DNA of 64,000 bases, taken from the NCBI GenBank assembly GCA_037349315.1, contig JBAIAC010000262.1:124001-188000 (forward strand), given 5' to 3'. This DNA is from Chelydra serpentina (lineage: Eukaryota > Chordata > Testudines > Chelydridae). The position numbers were made by a program, and so were the translations under genes. Positions 32,114 through 42,004 of the stretch are shown in pieces (position 1 is the first letter of the stretch; every line of letters starts with the position of its first letter). The notes below the pieces were generated by a model. The model searched no databases. It was not told where the DNA came from and saw only the letters and a list, made by a program, of their open reading frames with translations.

Positions 32114-34843
32114 ATGGCTCGAATTGAACAACTACAAGCCCAGGTCGCTGAACTTCAGCGCAGATTGTCAGACCAAGCTGAGGCATTACAACAAGCTAGA
32201 ACAGAACAGAGAGAAGCCTTATCACTGGCTAAGGCTGTAATAGACCAACAGGCAGCAGAAGCCAAGAAACCCCCTACTATTTATGTCCCACGGGAGCAGA
32301 AAGTCACAGAGTTTGGTGGCTTCCCAACCAGAGCAGGAGACATGACAGTAGAGGAGTGGGTCAAGTCTGTGAAGACGGCTCTGCGTGTGCTAAGAGTACC
32401 TGAGGAAGACTATGTGGACTTCATAGAGGAACACCTCAAGGACCAGGCGAAGGCCACAGTAAAGTTCATGGCAATGGCAGACAAGAAAGATGTGAAAAAG
32501 GTGTTTGAACTCCTCCTGGAAGTGTACGGAGACAAGGTACCTATTGGAACTCGACTAAAGGAGTTCTTTGAGAGAAAGCAGGAACCCGGTGAAACTATCC
32601 GGGCATACGCATATGATCTTCAGGAGAGAATGAGCAAAGTGGAGCGGCGAGATTCTCAACGAGTTCCAGACCCAGATATGTTTCTAAAAGAGCAGTTGGT
32701 GTTGGGGCTCCGGGACGACTCACTCCGACGTGAAATGAAAAGGAGGTTTAAGGAAGAGCCCAGTAAAAAGTTCCATGAACTCATGCAGGCTGCCATTATG
32801 TGGTCAGAAGAAGAGGAAGTTCCTGGGGCAGAGAGGGCCAAGCCTAACCCCCATACACAAAGTGGGGGCCTAGTGAATGCAGCTGCTGGGGAAAAGGCCC
32901 TGCCCCAAACACAGCTAACATTGGAAAGCCTAAGTGAAGCTGTCCAAAAACTGGCTGTCCAACAGGGGGAGATGATGAAAGTGATGACTGAGGTGATGAA
33001 AGGAAATACCTCCACTAATGTGCCAAAATATCCAAGAGCTCCAGGATCCCGAAGATCTCCACTGAAGGATGAGCTAGGGAGGTACATTTGTTACACCTGT
33101 GAAAGGCCAGGACATACTAGCCGAGATTGTACACTGAGAAGGAGACCAGAGTCCCAGGCACTCGAAATCGATGGGGCACCAGGAGCGAGTGGTCCATCTA
33201 CAGTAAAAGGCCAAGCAGTGGCAGAAGGATTCCTAGGCCTGTCCTTGGTGGAAAATCACTCTGCATACAGGGTTGAGAGGAACATGGGCAGCACCAGCAT
33301 ATCTAGTGACTTCTGTAAGCGAGCATTTGGAGACTGTCTAACTGCTGAAGTATGTATAGCAGGGGTAAAAACCAGATGTTTGTTAGATACTGGCTCAGAA
33401 GTCACCACCATTACTGAATCACATTTTCAAAAATATTTGAAAGACAAAGAGCTGACCATGCACAACACACAGTTTGTACATCTAACAGCAGTTAATGGAC
33501 TGGCAATCCCAGTGGTGGGATGCCTCGAAGCAGACATCGACTACATGGGCCAGACACTGCCAGGGAAATGCATCTTCATCCTGAAAGACAAGGCCTCTGA
33601 AGGGAGCCATATAGGAGAAGGAGTCCCAGGGATTCTAGGGATGAACATCATTAGTGAGCTGAAAGAGCTACAGTTGCCAGTAAAAGGAACCAGGAGAATG
33701 AACCGTCATGGGCATGTTAAGAAGAATGCTGTGCTGAGTGGAGTACTGGCTCGAGCGGAGACGAAGAGTCATTCCCTGGGCCCCACAAAGTGGATTGGAA
33801 ATGTTAAAGTCGGCAGAAACCGGAAGACCATTATTTCTCCTTGGAGAGAGAAGATCCTTCATGAACGCTTCTGGATGCCAGGAAATACCAATGAATATCG
33901 AGTGCTGGTAGAGCCTACATCTGGGTCCAGCCTACCTAAGGGACTTCAGTCAGCCAATGTATTGACTAGTGCCATCAAAGGAAGAGTACCAGTGAGTCTT
34001 TTCAACCCAAGCGTGAAGGCTATGGAGTTGCAGCCTGAGGAGGCGATCCCTCAGGTGAAGGTAACATTTGGGGAGAAGGGAGAACAAGTTACCTTTCCTC
34101 AAGGAAGATGTGGTGGCAGACTGCCAGTTCCAGTTCAAGCGGCATGCCAAGGGCTGATTCCTGCACAGGTGGCTAACTTAAGGGTGTTGCCAGAGAAGGA
34201 TCAAGAAGCCTTTTCTAATGATGAGGTGACCAGTTTTGATGACGGGGTCAAAGGTGTCCATTACAGGCCAAAGACAACCAGCAAAGTTGCTCTCCGTACA
34301 GCTACAGACACAGCCCAAAGTAGGAAAAAGACTTATGATCGCAAGTCCAGTGGGGCTCTCATCAGGCCTGGTGACCGTGTACTAGTTCGTAACCATGGAC
34401 AACAGGGGCGTAATAAAATACAGGACAAGTGGGAGTCAAATCCCCACATTGTAGTTACTCACAACAATCCCGAGCTACCAGTTTACACCATCCGGCCTGA
34501 GCAAGGAGGCCCTCAGAGACTAGTACATAGGGATCAACTAAAACATTGCACTCTTAGTCCAGTCAGGGACCATAGGAGGCGTACATCAGCACACCCTGAG
34601 GAGAGAGAAACCGATTGGGGGATGGTTCTAGTCTCACAAACTGAATACAGAGGGGAACAGAGTGGGGCAAACCCAAACCCTAATGAGAATGGCCAGATCC
34701 CTCAAGCTGACCCAGTATTACCCGAGGACAGGGAAATAGAAAATATGGGTAATGGACCACCAGATTTAAGAAGATCCCAGAGGGGTAATAAGGGTGTACT
34801 GCCTGTTAAATTTAGAGATGATTATGTTATTGGTTCTATGTAG
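32114..34843 (+). CDS. Element A polyprotein: Gag-protease fused to integrase C-terminus
   Basis: An intact 909-codon frame, with ATG in a good Kozak context (CTACCATGG). Residues 3-45 form a Leu/Gln-rich coiled coil. About 55-250 is a Ty3/gypsy-type Gag capsid region. A CCHC zinc knuckle is at 326-339 (CYTCERPGHTSRDC). An aspartic protease has DTGS at 425-428 and the partner motif GILGMN at 506-511, both intact. After about 640 the frame passes straight into an integrase C-terminal module (RPGDRVLVRN from about 752, then DKWESNPHIV). RT, RNase H and the DDE core are absent, yet the frame is open. A particle-forming Gag plus active protease is plausible, with RT and integrase supplied in trans. 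Alternatively it is a fresh deletion copy without function. Confidence 0.88.
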   Translation: MARIEQLQAQVAELQRRLSDQAEALQQARTEQREALSLAKAVIDQQAAEAKKPPTIYVPREQKVTEFGGFPTRAGDMTVEEWVKSVKTALRVLRVPEEDYVDFIEEHLKDQAKATVKFMAMADKKDVKKVFELLLEVYGDKVPIGTRLKEFFERKQEPGETIRAYAYDLQERMSKVERRDSQRVPDPDMFLKEQLVLGLRDDSLRREMKRRFKEEPSKKFHELMQAAIMWSEEEEVPGAERAKPNPHTQSGGLVNAAAGEKALPQTQLTLESLSEAVQKLAVQQGEMMKVMTEVMKGNTSTNVPKYPRAPGSRRSPLKDELGRYICYTCERPGHTSRDCTLRRRPESQALEIDGAPGASGPSTVKGQAVAEGFLGLSLVENHSAYRVERNMGSTSISSDFCKRAFGDCLTAEVCIAGVKTRCLLDTGSEVTTITESHFQKYLKDKELTMHNTQFVHLTAVNGLAIPVVGCLEADIDYMGQTLPGKCIFILKDKASEGSHIGEGVPGILGMNIISELKELQLPVKGTRRMNRHGHVKKNAVLSGVLARAETKSHSLGPTKWIGNVKVGRNRKTIISPWREKILHERFWMPGNTNEYRVLVEPTSGSSLPKGLQSANVLTSAIKGRVPVSLFNPSVKAMELQPEEAIPQVKVTFGEKGEQVTFPQGRCGGRLPVPVQAACQGLIPAQVANLRVLPEKDQEAFSNDEVTSFDDGVKGVHYRPKTTSKVALRTATDTAQSRKKTYDRKSSGALIRPGDRVLVRNHGQQGRNKIQDKWESNPHIVVTHNNPELPVYTIRPEQGGPQRLVHRDQLKHCTLSPVRDHRRRTSAHPEERETDWGMVLVSQTEYRGEQSGANPNPNENGQIPQADPVLPEDREIENMGNGPPDLRRSQRGNKGVLPVKFRDDYVIGSM

Positions 34844-35008
34844 TGTTTTAATTAATATTATTATGTATAGTATGAGGAAGTAGATGTGAAATGTTTAATA
34901 TGTTAAATGTTCTTTTGATGTTAATGGGTTTGATATGATGTGGGTATATGTTGTTAATAATGAGTCCGGAGGTATTAGTGTAAACCTTGTGGTTGTGGCA
35001 GAATTTTA

Positions 35009-35019
35009 GCAAGGGGGAA
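35009..35019 (+). other. Polypurine tract of element A
   Basis: GCAAGGGGGAA immediately upstream of the 3' LTR; the expected plus-strand primer site. Confidence 0.7.
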
Positions 35020-36279
35020 TGTAAGGGGACTGTTATCCCCTTACTAACATTCAGAGCTCCCAGTACCAAAAGGGGGCGGGTCGATGTGACTGACAGTCCC
35101 CAGGGGCAATGGGGAGAGGCCAATGCTCCAGGTCAGTCTGATTGACAGGGCGGGCAGGCGAATCAGGGAGTCAGGAGGTCAGAGTGGATCCCGTCCTCCG
35201 TGTGAGCTGGAGTTGCCTGAGTCAGAGTGAGTGGGGCCGAGCTGAGGAGAGGGCAGAAGCCAGAGGCCAGAGCTGAGCTGAGCTGGGCCAGATCTGGAGG
35301 GGCCAGAAAAGCAGCCCAGAGACACAGACCTGCCCTGGGAGCAGAGGTGCAGCCCAGAGACACAGACCTGCCCTGGGAGCAGAGGTGCAGCCCAGAGACA
35401 CAGACCTGCCCTGGGGGGAGAAGCTGTAGCAGCCAGAGCCAGAGGGCCCAGGGTAGCAGCCGAGGGAGCTGGAGGCAGAGCAGCAGCAGCCGTGCAGAGG
35501 CAGAGGAGCTGGAGCTGAGGCAGAGCTGTGGAGCTGGGGCTGGAGCAGTCCGGAGCCGGGTGCGGTGAGCAGCTGGGGAGAGCGAGGGGAACCCTGGGCA
35601 GTGGGCCCAGCACAGGGAGAGGCCTCAGCCAAGGGGCCCTGCAGGCCAGACTTGCAGGGGGATCTAAACCCTGACAGGGCTGGGGCAACGCTGGGAAGAA
35701 GGGCCCTGCCACCCAGAGCCTGCGAGCGTGTGGCCACCGCCAGAACAAGTGTCCAAGCAGCGTCCCTGCAGCACAGCCAGGACCTGAGAAGGAGCCTGGG
35801 ACTTGCACAGGAACAGACTGAACTGCCCTGACATTTTAGAGACACTGTTGTGATGTTCCCTGCCACAGAGCGGGGTGAAGTGTTTTCATTAGCCTTTCCC
35901 ATTTTTCCTTATTCCTGTTACAAATTAATTGTTAATTAAATAATTTGCATTTGCTTTGAATTGTATGCAGTGATCAGTGGGTCAGGGAAGCATCCTGTAC
36001 AGAGAGAGTACCCCGGAGTGGGGACACCCTAGCCCCTGACCTAGGTGACCACAGCAAGGTTGGGGGTCGAGCCCCCCAGGAATCCTGGGCCCAGCCTTGT
36101 TGGGGTTACGAGGACTCTGCCAGACAGGAGAGTACAAGGGGAGTCCTCGAGGGCAGGGAGGCCTCTGGGGTAAAGGAGGTGGGAGCGAGGACTGAGATCC
36201 TTCCGCTAGCCCATTTCACCGGGGTAGTGCAGAGACGAGGAAAGTTCCCCACAATAGCGGGACTATTCCCCCGCTTACA
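35020..36279 (+). repeat. 3' LTR of element A
   Basis: 1260 bp, same ends as the 5' LTR. It is shorter by 57 bp because of fewer internal repeat units. Few substitutions are visible. Confidence 0.93.
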
Positions 36280-36283
36280 CTTA

Positions 36284-36504
36284 TACACACTATTAAAACA
36301 GCCAATTAAACACATTTAAACAATACCAACACCAAATTTCTTACTAACAGATCGATCACTACCCGCCGATCCGGCGGGTAGTGTAGGCCTGGCCTAAGTA
36401 ACTGCAGAGTTAGTGTCGTACCAGATAGTTAATTGCACAATCTTACTTCTCTAGTCTCACTTTCTGGTCTCATTGATCACTTGGGTAGAAACAGCAAGGG
36501 TTTG
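36284..36504. mobile_element. Spacer with MITE end
   Basis: 36358-36385 has CACTACCCGCCGATCC and its inverted partner GGCGGGTAGTG, a hairpin also seen at the start of the MITE at 4492. The rest is unassigned spacer between elements A and B1. Confidence 0.45.
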
Positions 36505-36509
36505 GTGGG

Positions 36510-37077
36510 TGTGACGAACTAGGACTGTAGTTAAGGTTTCCCTGAGTACTGTGTGGGTGCGTCAGTTTCCCCTATGCGGTGCTTGAGTATCTAGGTGGTG
36601 GGACAACGGTGCATGATTGTTACAAAGCCCTAGAAGGCAGAGGCCTGGACACAGAGAAGGGCTCTGTCTCCTGGCAACAGATGGCCCGGCCCCTCCCCCG
36701 GCAAAGGTGAGAGCTGAAGGTGTGAGAACAAAGGGATCAGGTGACCTCCTGGCCCGGGAAGCAGACAAAGGCGGAGGAGGGGCTAGAGAGTTTGAGTTTG
36801 AAAACTGGCCGGGGAAGAGGCGAGCGAGGCAGAGAGGGGTCTGGCCTCCCTCCCCCGGTTGGAGCTGTGGGGCGAAATGCAGGGAGCCCCAGGCTGGGGT
36901 CTAAGCTCCCTGCCCCCCGGAAGGACCCGACTGAGGGGTCCTGGACGTACTGACAAGCTCTGGTTGGGCTGTGTCCCTGGCATCTCTAATAAACCTTCTG
37001 TTCTACTGGCTGGCTGAGACTCTCAGTGAATCCGGGGAAGAGGGGTGCAGGGCCGGACTCCCCTATAATCTGTGACA
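36510..37077 (+). repeat. 5' LTR of element B1
   Basis: 568 bp, TGTGACGAACTAGG to ATCTGTGACA. Poly(A) signal AATAAA at 36988-36993. The solo LTR at 11464-12029 is the same subfamily. Confidence 0.95.
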
Positions 37078-37079
37078 AC

Positions 37080-37097
37080 TGGTGGCAGCGGCGGGAT
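37080..37097 (+). other. Primer-binding site of element B1, tRNA-Leu type
   Basis: TGGTGGCAGCGGCGGGAT, 2 bp after the LTR. It is complementary to a tRNA-Leu (AAG/TAG type) 3' end except one position. The B2 site (59297-59314) has the matching base there. Confidence 0.75.
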
Positions 37098-37540
37098 GTT
37101 CTGCACCCCGTGAACGGCGCTTCCTGCAGTAAGTAACTGGGGAGCAGTAGAACGAAGGGGTGCTAACGAGGACCAGGCGTGCTGAAGGCTCACGGAGGAG
37201 CGGTTTCGGGGAGCGGAGGAGCTACGCTTAACCCCTGGGAGTGTGTGTCCAGCGAGAAGGACTGTGCAATGAGGGGGTCCCCCTGGGGGCTGCAGTGAGC
37301 AGTCCCAGGGGCGGAGGAGCCTGCGGCTTGGCCCTGGGAGAGAGAAGGAATTTTGCAGGGACAGGGTTCCCCTGGGGGTGCCGTGAGTGGACCCAGGGGC
37401 GCAGGAGCTGCAGCTCGACCCTGGCAAAGAGGCGGTGACCTGGAGAAGGGCTGGCACACTTGGGGTTCTTCCTGGAAACCGTGGGGAGCTAAGAGCACAC
37501 AGGCCTGCGAGTCCACAGCAAACTTGGGAGCAGTGAAGTG

Positions 37541-40500
37541 ATGGCGTATCGCCTTCTCCTTAAGAAGAGCATTGTAACCCTGTGCAAAAAGAGAGGGCTA
37601 CCCATTGGGAAGCTCACTAAAGCCCAGTTAATCACGCGGCTGGAGGAAGATGACGATTCCAGGGAGCAGATTCCGGACCCCAATGGGGCTACAGCAGGAT
37701 CTGGGAGCAGCTGGAGTGATAGCCTGGCATCCCCAAGAGTCTGGTCCCCAACCAGACGGGGGTCTTCACGATCGGGTTCCCCAGCAGGGGATCGGAGATG
37801 GATGGGACTGGAGCTGAGTCCGAGAGAGCAAGAGGACGGTGAGAGACAGCAAGAGCCCGAGAAAGACCTACAGAAGAAGCAGCAGCGTGAACTTGCGGTG
37901 GTGGAATGGAGAGGCATAGGGGACTGGCCAGGGGTAAGTGGGGACAGATCCCGGGGTGCCAGCTCCGCAGGGAACCTCGATCCTAAATTGCTGCCCCTGG
38001 TTAAGGAGGGTGGGGATGTGGAGGCCCACCTCACTGCCTTGGAGCAGGCTGGTGATTGGAACCAGGGAGACCCTGCGGAAAAGCCCCGGGATTTAACCCC
38101 CTTGCTGGGTCCCAAGGCCATAAACTCCACCAGCCAGAAGGGTGGGATGGTGGACGGATTTCCACTCCTGGCCCTGGACTCAAGCCCTATGGACCCCCAG
38201 TGGAAACGGAAGCTGATGGTCAATGGAGAGACATTCGGGGGGTGGCAAGACCCCGGGACAGAGAGAATTGTGGTCAGGCCCCGGGTGGTGCACCCCCACC
38301 AGCTGCTGGGGGGCTGTGTGACCTTGGTGAGGGTCCCCGGGACGGACCCATTCGCCCTGCCTATGGCCCAGATCCCTGTGCAGACCCAGGAGGGGTCGGG
38401 CTGGCTGGTGGTTGGGGGTCTCCAGGATATCAGCGGTGAGGTGCTGTTGGGGGGTGACTGTGTATCTTTGGGACAGGATCCAGGCCCTGTAACGGCCGAG
38501 GATTTGAATTTGAACTCAGGAAACCAATTGGCTAAGAGGGAAATGGTCAGTGAAAATGCAAATGACCTGGCTGGCAGGGGGGAGGAGCTGCCAGGCCCCG
38601 GTTACCTGCCTGCCTGTAACCAGACCCCTAGGGCGGGGTGGGTCAGAGAGATGCTCCCCACCCCCCTGCACACTGGAGAGGTGGCTCAGGCTGGCTCTGA
38701 TGCTGTGACCAAAGCAGCGAGCTCGCTGCCTGGCCCCACAGAGACAGCCAGGGCAGCGCTGAGCCCGGGGGGAGCAGAGACCCCAGCTGAGTGGGGGAAC
38801 ACACAGGCAGGGCAGGACGGCTGCCAACCAGGCTTGCCTGGTCCAGAGGTGCTGCCGGGAAGTGATTCCACGGCAGGGAGGGAGCCACCAGGGACAGGGC
38901 TCAGTGGGGCCATGACCCCAGGCCTGGCCAGTGAGCTGCAGAGGGATCCCGCTTTGGAGAAGCTAAGGGAACTTGCTGGCCACAGCGCTGCAAACCCCCT
39001 TGGGGAAGACTGCAGAGACAGATCCCTGTGGGAGAAGGGATTCCTGTGCCGGGAATGGGCTTCCCAAGGGGAAGTAGAACTGCGGGGAATCAGGAGGCAG
39101 CCGGTGGGGCACCCGAAGTATCATCACCGGCTATTATACCTGGTCCAGGGTAAGGGAGAAGATTCCTGGAGGTCCCTGCCCATCAGGGAGGAACCTTTCC
39201 AGAAGGTGGCTATGAATGGGGTGGGCCCCCTCAGCAGGGCAGCCCAGTCGGGGAAGAAGTACATTCGGGTGGTGGTAGATTTTGCCACCCGCTACCCCGA
39301 GGCGGTACCCTTATCCTCCATTGAAGCAGACACAGTGGCGGATGCGCTGCTGACCATTTTCAGCCGAGTGGGGTTCCCCAAGGAAGTCATGACAGACCAA
39401 GGGTCCAACTTCATGTCGGCCCTGCTCCGGTGCTTGTGGGAGAAATGTGGGGTCCGGCACAGTTGGGCCTCAGCATATCATCCCCAGTGCAATGGGCTGG
39501 TAGAGAGAGTTCAGGGGACCATGAGGCTGATGCTGAAGACTTGCATCAATCAGCATCCACAGGACTGGGACAAGTACCTGCCACACCGATGGCACAAGGA
39601 AGTGCCCCAGGAATCACCAGGGGGCTTCCCTTTCAAGCTGTGGTATGGGAGGAGAGTAAAGGGACCCCTAGAATCGGTAAGGGACAATCGGAAGGAGAAG
39701 GGGGAAGACCCCCTGGTGGATCTCTCCCCTGAGATGGGAGCCCATCCTTCCATCAGGTGTCCCCCAGTCAGAGTAACTGGGAAAAGAGCCCAGAACCTGG
39801 AGAGAGAGGCCAAGGACAGGCTGGCTTTAGAGGTGAACCAGTCATTCAACAGCCCAGGGCTGGCCAAGGTGGAGGCGATCAGAGTTTGGCCTGTTCCCCA
39901 GACCAAGAAACAGGTCCAGGCCTTTAGCGGGATGGTGGGATACTACCAGAGGTTTGTACCCCCCTTTAGCTCCCTAGCTGCCCCCATCACAGAGCTAGGT
40001 AAGAAGGGGAAGCCAGACGAGGCAGTCTGGACCGAGCAGGGCCAGAGGACTCTCTGTGCGCTGAAGGAGGCTCTAATCCAGGGCCCAATAGATCGAGTAA
40101 ACCCAGACCGGGCCAAGCCCTGTACAGTGTTCACCGAAGCCTCAGACACAGGGCTGGGCGCGGTGCTGATGCAGGCCTATGCGAAGGGGGAGAGACACCC
40201 CATCGGGTATCTGAGCAAGGAGCGGCTGCCCTGGAGGCAGAACGGTCAGGCCATAGAGAAGGAATGCCTGGCCATGGGGCAGGCCCTTAAGAAGCAGCAG
40301 CCGGATCTATTTGGGTGGCGCTTTACGGGGTATGGTCACCATTTCGCCCCAACGTGGCTGCATCCAGGAAAAGGGGCCGATGCCGAGCGGCTGGTGACAG
40401 AGACACGTGGTCAGAGAGGAGACCAGATCAAGAGGGAGGCTCTTAACCAAGAGAGCCCGAACTACAGCCCTCCAGGCTGGAGCGCTGGGAAAAGACCTGA

Positions 40501-40672
40501 TCTCAGCTTGAACCCCAGGGGTTTTGGGATGGGAAGAGGGCACGGGCCGCATAAACCTTCCCACATGCGGCCTGCGGGTGCCATCAAGCCCACCCAACCT
40601 AAGGGAGCCCGTGGAACTGGAACGGCCTGGTGTGACCAGGTTCGAACTTCCCCGGGTCACTGGCTAAAGTGA
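37541..40672 (+). CDS. Element B1 scrambled polyprotein: SAP-like Gag start, PR relic, IN, RT thumb and RNase H relic
   Basis: 1043 codons from the ATG at 37541. Residues 5-38 resemble a SAP-type helix pair (KKSIVTLCKKRGLPIGKLTK). About 230-310 is a protease region, but the active-site triad reads DPG (237-239). There is no zinc knuckle and no integrase HHCC domain. The integrase core follows: the first catalytic Asp, expected before the GPL motif, is Asn559, while D619 and E655 are present with D(35)E spacing. Then come an RT connection/thumb piece (TKKQVQAFSGMVGYYQRFVP) and an RNase H start with Glu866 where Asp is expected. The RT palm is absent. The integrase-before-RNase H order is unlike standard Ty3/gypsy. 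The protein cannot drive transposition; B2 shares all these features. Confidence 0.85.
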   Translation: MAYRLLLKKSIVTLCKKRGLPIGKLTKAQLITRLEEDDDSREQIPDPNGATAGSGSSWSDSLASPRVWSPTRRGSSRSGSPAGDRRWMGLELSPREQEDGERQQEPEKDLQKKQQRELAVVEWRGIGDWPGVSGDRSRGASSAGNLDPKLLPLVKEGGDVEAHLTALEQAGDWNQGDPAEKPRDLTPLLGPKAINSTSQKGGMVDGFPLLALDSSPMDPQWKRKLMVNGETFGGWQDPGTERIVVRPRVVHPHQLLGGCVTLVRVPGTDPFALPMAQIPVQTQEGSGWLVVGGLQDISGEVLLGGDCVSLGQDPGPVTAEDLNLNSGNQLAKREMVSENANDLAGRGEELPGPGYLPACNQTPRAGWVREMLPTPLHTGEVAQAGSDAVTKAASSLPGPTETARAALSPGGAETPAEWGNTQAGQDGCQPGLPGPEVLPGSDSTAGREPPGTGLSGAMTPGLASELQRDPALEKLRELAGHSAANPLGEDCRDRSLWEKGFLCREWASQGEVELRGIRRQPVGHPKYHHRLLYLVQGKGEDSWRSLPIREEPFQKVAMNGVGPLSRAAQSGKKYIRVVVDFATRYPEAVPLSSIEADTVADALLTIFSRVGFPKEVMTDQGSNFMSALLRCLWEKCGVRHSWASAYHPQCNGLVERVQGTMRLMLKTCINQHPQDWDKYLPHRWHKEVPQESPGGFPFKLWYGRRVKGPLESVRDNRKEKGEDPLVDLSPEMGAHPSIRCPPVRVTGKRAQNLEREAKDRLALEVNQSFNSPGLAKVEAIRVWPVPQTKKQVQAFSGMVGYYQRFVPPFSSLAAPITELGKKGKPDEAVWTEQGQRTLCALKEALIQGPIDRVNPDRAKPCTVFTEASDTGLGAVLMQAYAKGERHPIGYLSKERLPWRQNGQAIEKECLAMGQALKKQQPDLFGWRFTGYGHHFAPTWLHPGKGADAERLVTETRGQRGDQIKREALNQESPNYSPPGWSAGKRPDLSLNPRGFGMGRGHGPHKPSHMRPAGAIKPTQPKGARGTGTAWCDQVRTSPGHWLK

Positions 40673-40691
40673 CCCCACTCAGTTCGGTCTC

Positions 40692-40705
40692 GGAGGGGGG
40701 AGAGA
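40692..40705 (+). other. Polypurine tract of element B1
   Basis: GGAGGGGGGAGAGA just before the 3' LTR. The same tract, inverted, lies at about 55689-55702 in B2. Confidence 0.8.
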
Positions 40706-41274
40706 TGTGACGAACTAGGACTGTAGTTAAGGTTTCCCTGAGTACTGTGTGGGTGCCTCAGTTTCCCCTATGCGGTGCTTGAGTATCTAGGTGGTGGGAC
40801 AACGGTGCATGATTGTTACAAAGCCCTAGAAGGCAGAGGCCTGGACACAGAGAATGGCCCCTGTCTGCTGGCAACAGATGGCCCGGCCCCTCCCCCGGCA
40901 AAGGTGAGAGCTGAAGGTGTGAGAACAAAGGGATCAGCTGACCTCCTGGCCCGGGAAGCAGACAAAGGCGGAGGAGGGGCTAGAGAGTTTGAGTTTGAAA
41001 ACTGGCCGGGGAAGAGGCGAGCGAGGCAGAGAGGGGTCTGGCCTCCCTCCCCCGGTTGGAGCTGTGGGGCGAAATGCAGGGAGCCCCAGGCTGGGGTCTA
41101 AGCTCCCTGCCCCCCGGAAGGACCCGACTGAGGGGTCCTGGACGTACTGACAAGCTCTGGTTGGGCTGTGTTCCTGGCATCTCTAATAAACCTTCTGTTC
41201 TACTGGCTGGCTGAGACTCTCAGTGAATCCGGGGAAGAGGGGTGCAGGGCCGGACTCCCCTATACTCTGTGACA
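40706..41274 (+). repeat. 3' LTR of element B1
   Basis: 569 bp with the same ends as the 5' LTR and few differences. Poly(A) signal AATAAA at 41185-41190. Confidence 0.95.
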
Positions 41275-41279
41275 GTGGG

Positions 41280-41747
41280 TTTTGTTTTTTTCTCCCTTCA
41301 TTTTCTCCTAAGGAATGTGGGATCTTGAGCATGTTATTTTAAGTTCCCTCTGGGTCAGGAAAATTCCATCTCCTTGAAATAGGTGGGGAAGTGGCCTGTT
41401 TCTATAACCTAAAATAAAGGAGCTTTTGTAAAGCAGTTTCATCTTTAAATCTGCTGGGATAAAAAGAGTAACTAGTAAATTCCACGGCCAGACACCAGGC
41501 CAGGATCAATTGATGGGGCCGGGATCAATTAATTACAGAAGAAACAAACTCTTGGGAAGTAGCTGTAATTTGTCCCCAAACCTTTCTTTGTTCTCATATG
41601 CGATCAGGGATTCTCTTCTAGAGGGCAGAGTTAAGGTTATATAGGCATGTACCATCGCTCAGTATTCCCTGTTTTTCCAGAGTTTGAGTTTTACTGAACT
41701 CGATGTTCTGGAAGGGTAAGAGAGTCACATATAGACTCCCACACAGG
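41280..41747. other. Unrecognised AT-rich sequence
   Basis: No gene or repeat family recognised. GGAAGTAGCTGTAATTTG occurs here and again at about 41904, a short direct repeat. Confidence 0.35.
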
Positions 41748-42003
41748 GAGGGCGGGACACATACAATATCACAGGCCTGCACAACTGGTAAAGCGGTGAG
41801 GGCCACATTACTCCAAAGAAAAAAGTTGAGGGCTGGATGTGAGGAAAGTTGTTGAGCAAAAAAAAAAACTCTTCGCCCAAAGTTGTTGAGCAAAACAACT
41901 CTTGGGAAGTAGCTGTAATTTGTAATTTTAGCCAGCCTCCCGCGGGCCGCACAGAGAGCCTCCGCGCGCTGCATACAGCCCACGGGCCGTATGTTTTGCA
42001 GGC
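41748..42003 (-). mobile_element. CGGCCC-type repeat
   Basis: The minus strand has GCAGGCCTGCAAAACATACG and GGCCCGTGGGCTGTATGCAG, then TGTGCGGCCCGCGGGAGGC. Related pieces are at 1430-1500 and 2010-2100. It is an old interspersed element of uncertain class. Confidence 0.45.
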
Positions 42004-42004
42004 C

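Larger units (their letters stand above)
30697..36279 (+). mobile_element. LTR retrotransposon A (Ty3/gypsy-like), non-autonomous
   Basis: A complete insertion: 5' LTR, PBS, one long frame, PPT, 3' LTR and the 4-bp flanking repeat CTTA (30693-30696 and 36280-36283). The internal region is only about 3.0 kb because reverse transcriptase, RNase H and the integrase core are missing. The two LTRs are nearly identical apart from one repeat-length difference, so insertion is recent. A related LTR fragment lies at 12036-12345. Confidence 0.93.
36510..41274 (+). mobile_element. LTR retrotransposon B1 (Ty3/gypsy-like), non-autonomous
   Basis: Complete: LTRs at 36510-37077 and 40706-41274, a PBS, a 3628-bp internal region with one long frame, a PPT, and the 5-bp target duplication GTGGG (36505-36509 and 41275-41279). 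The internal length equals that of element B2 exactly. It inserted about 230 bp downstream of element A. Confidence 0.95.
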
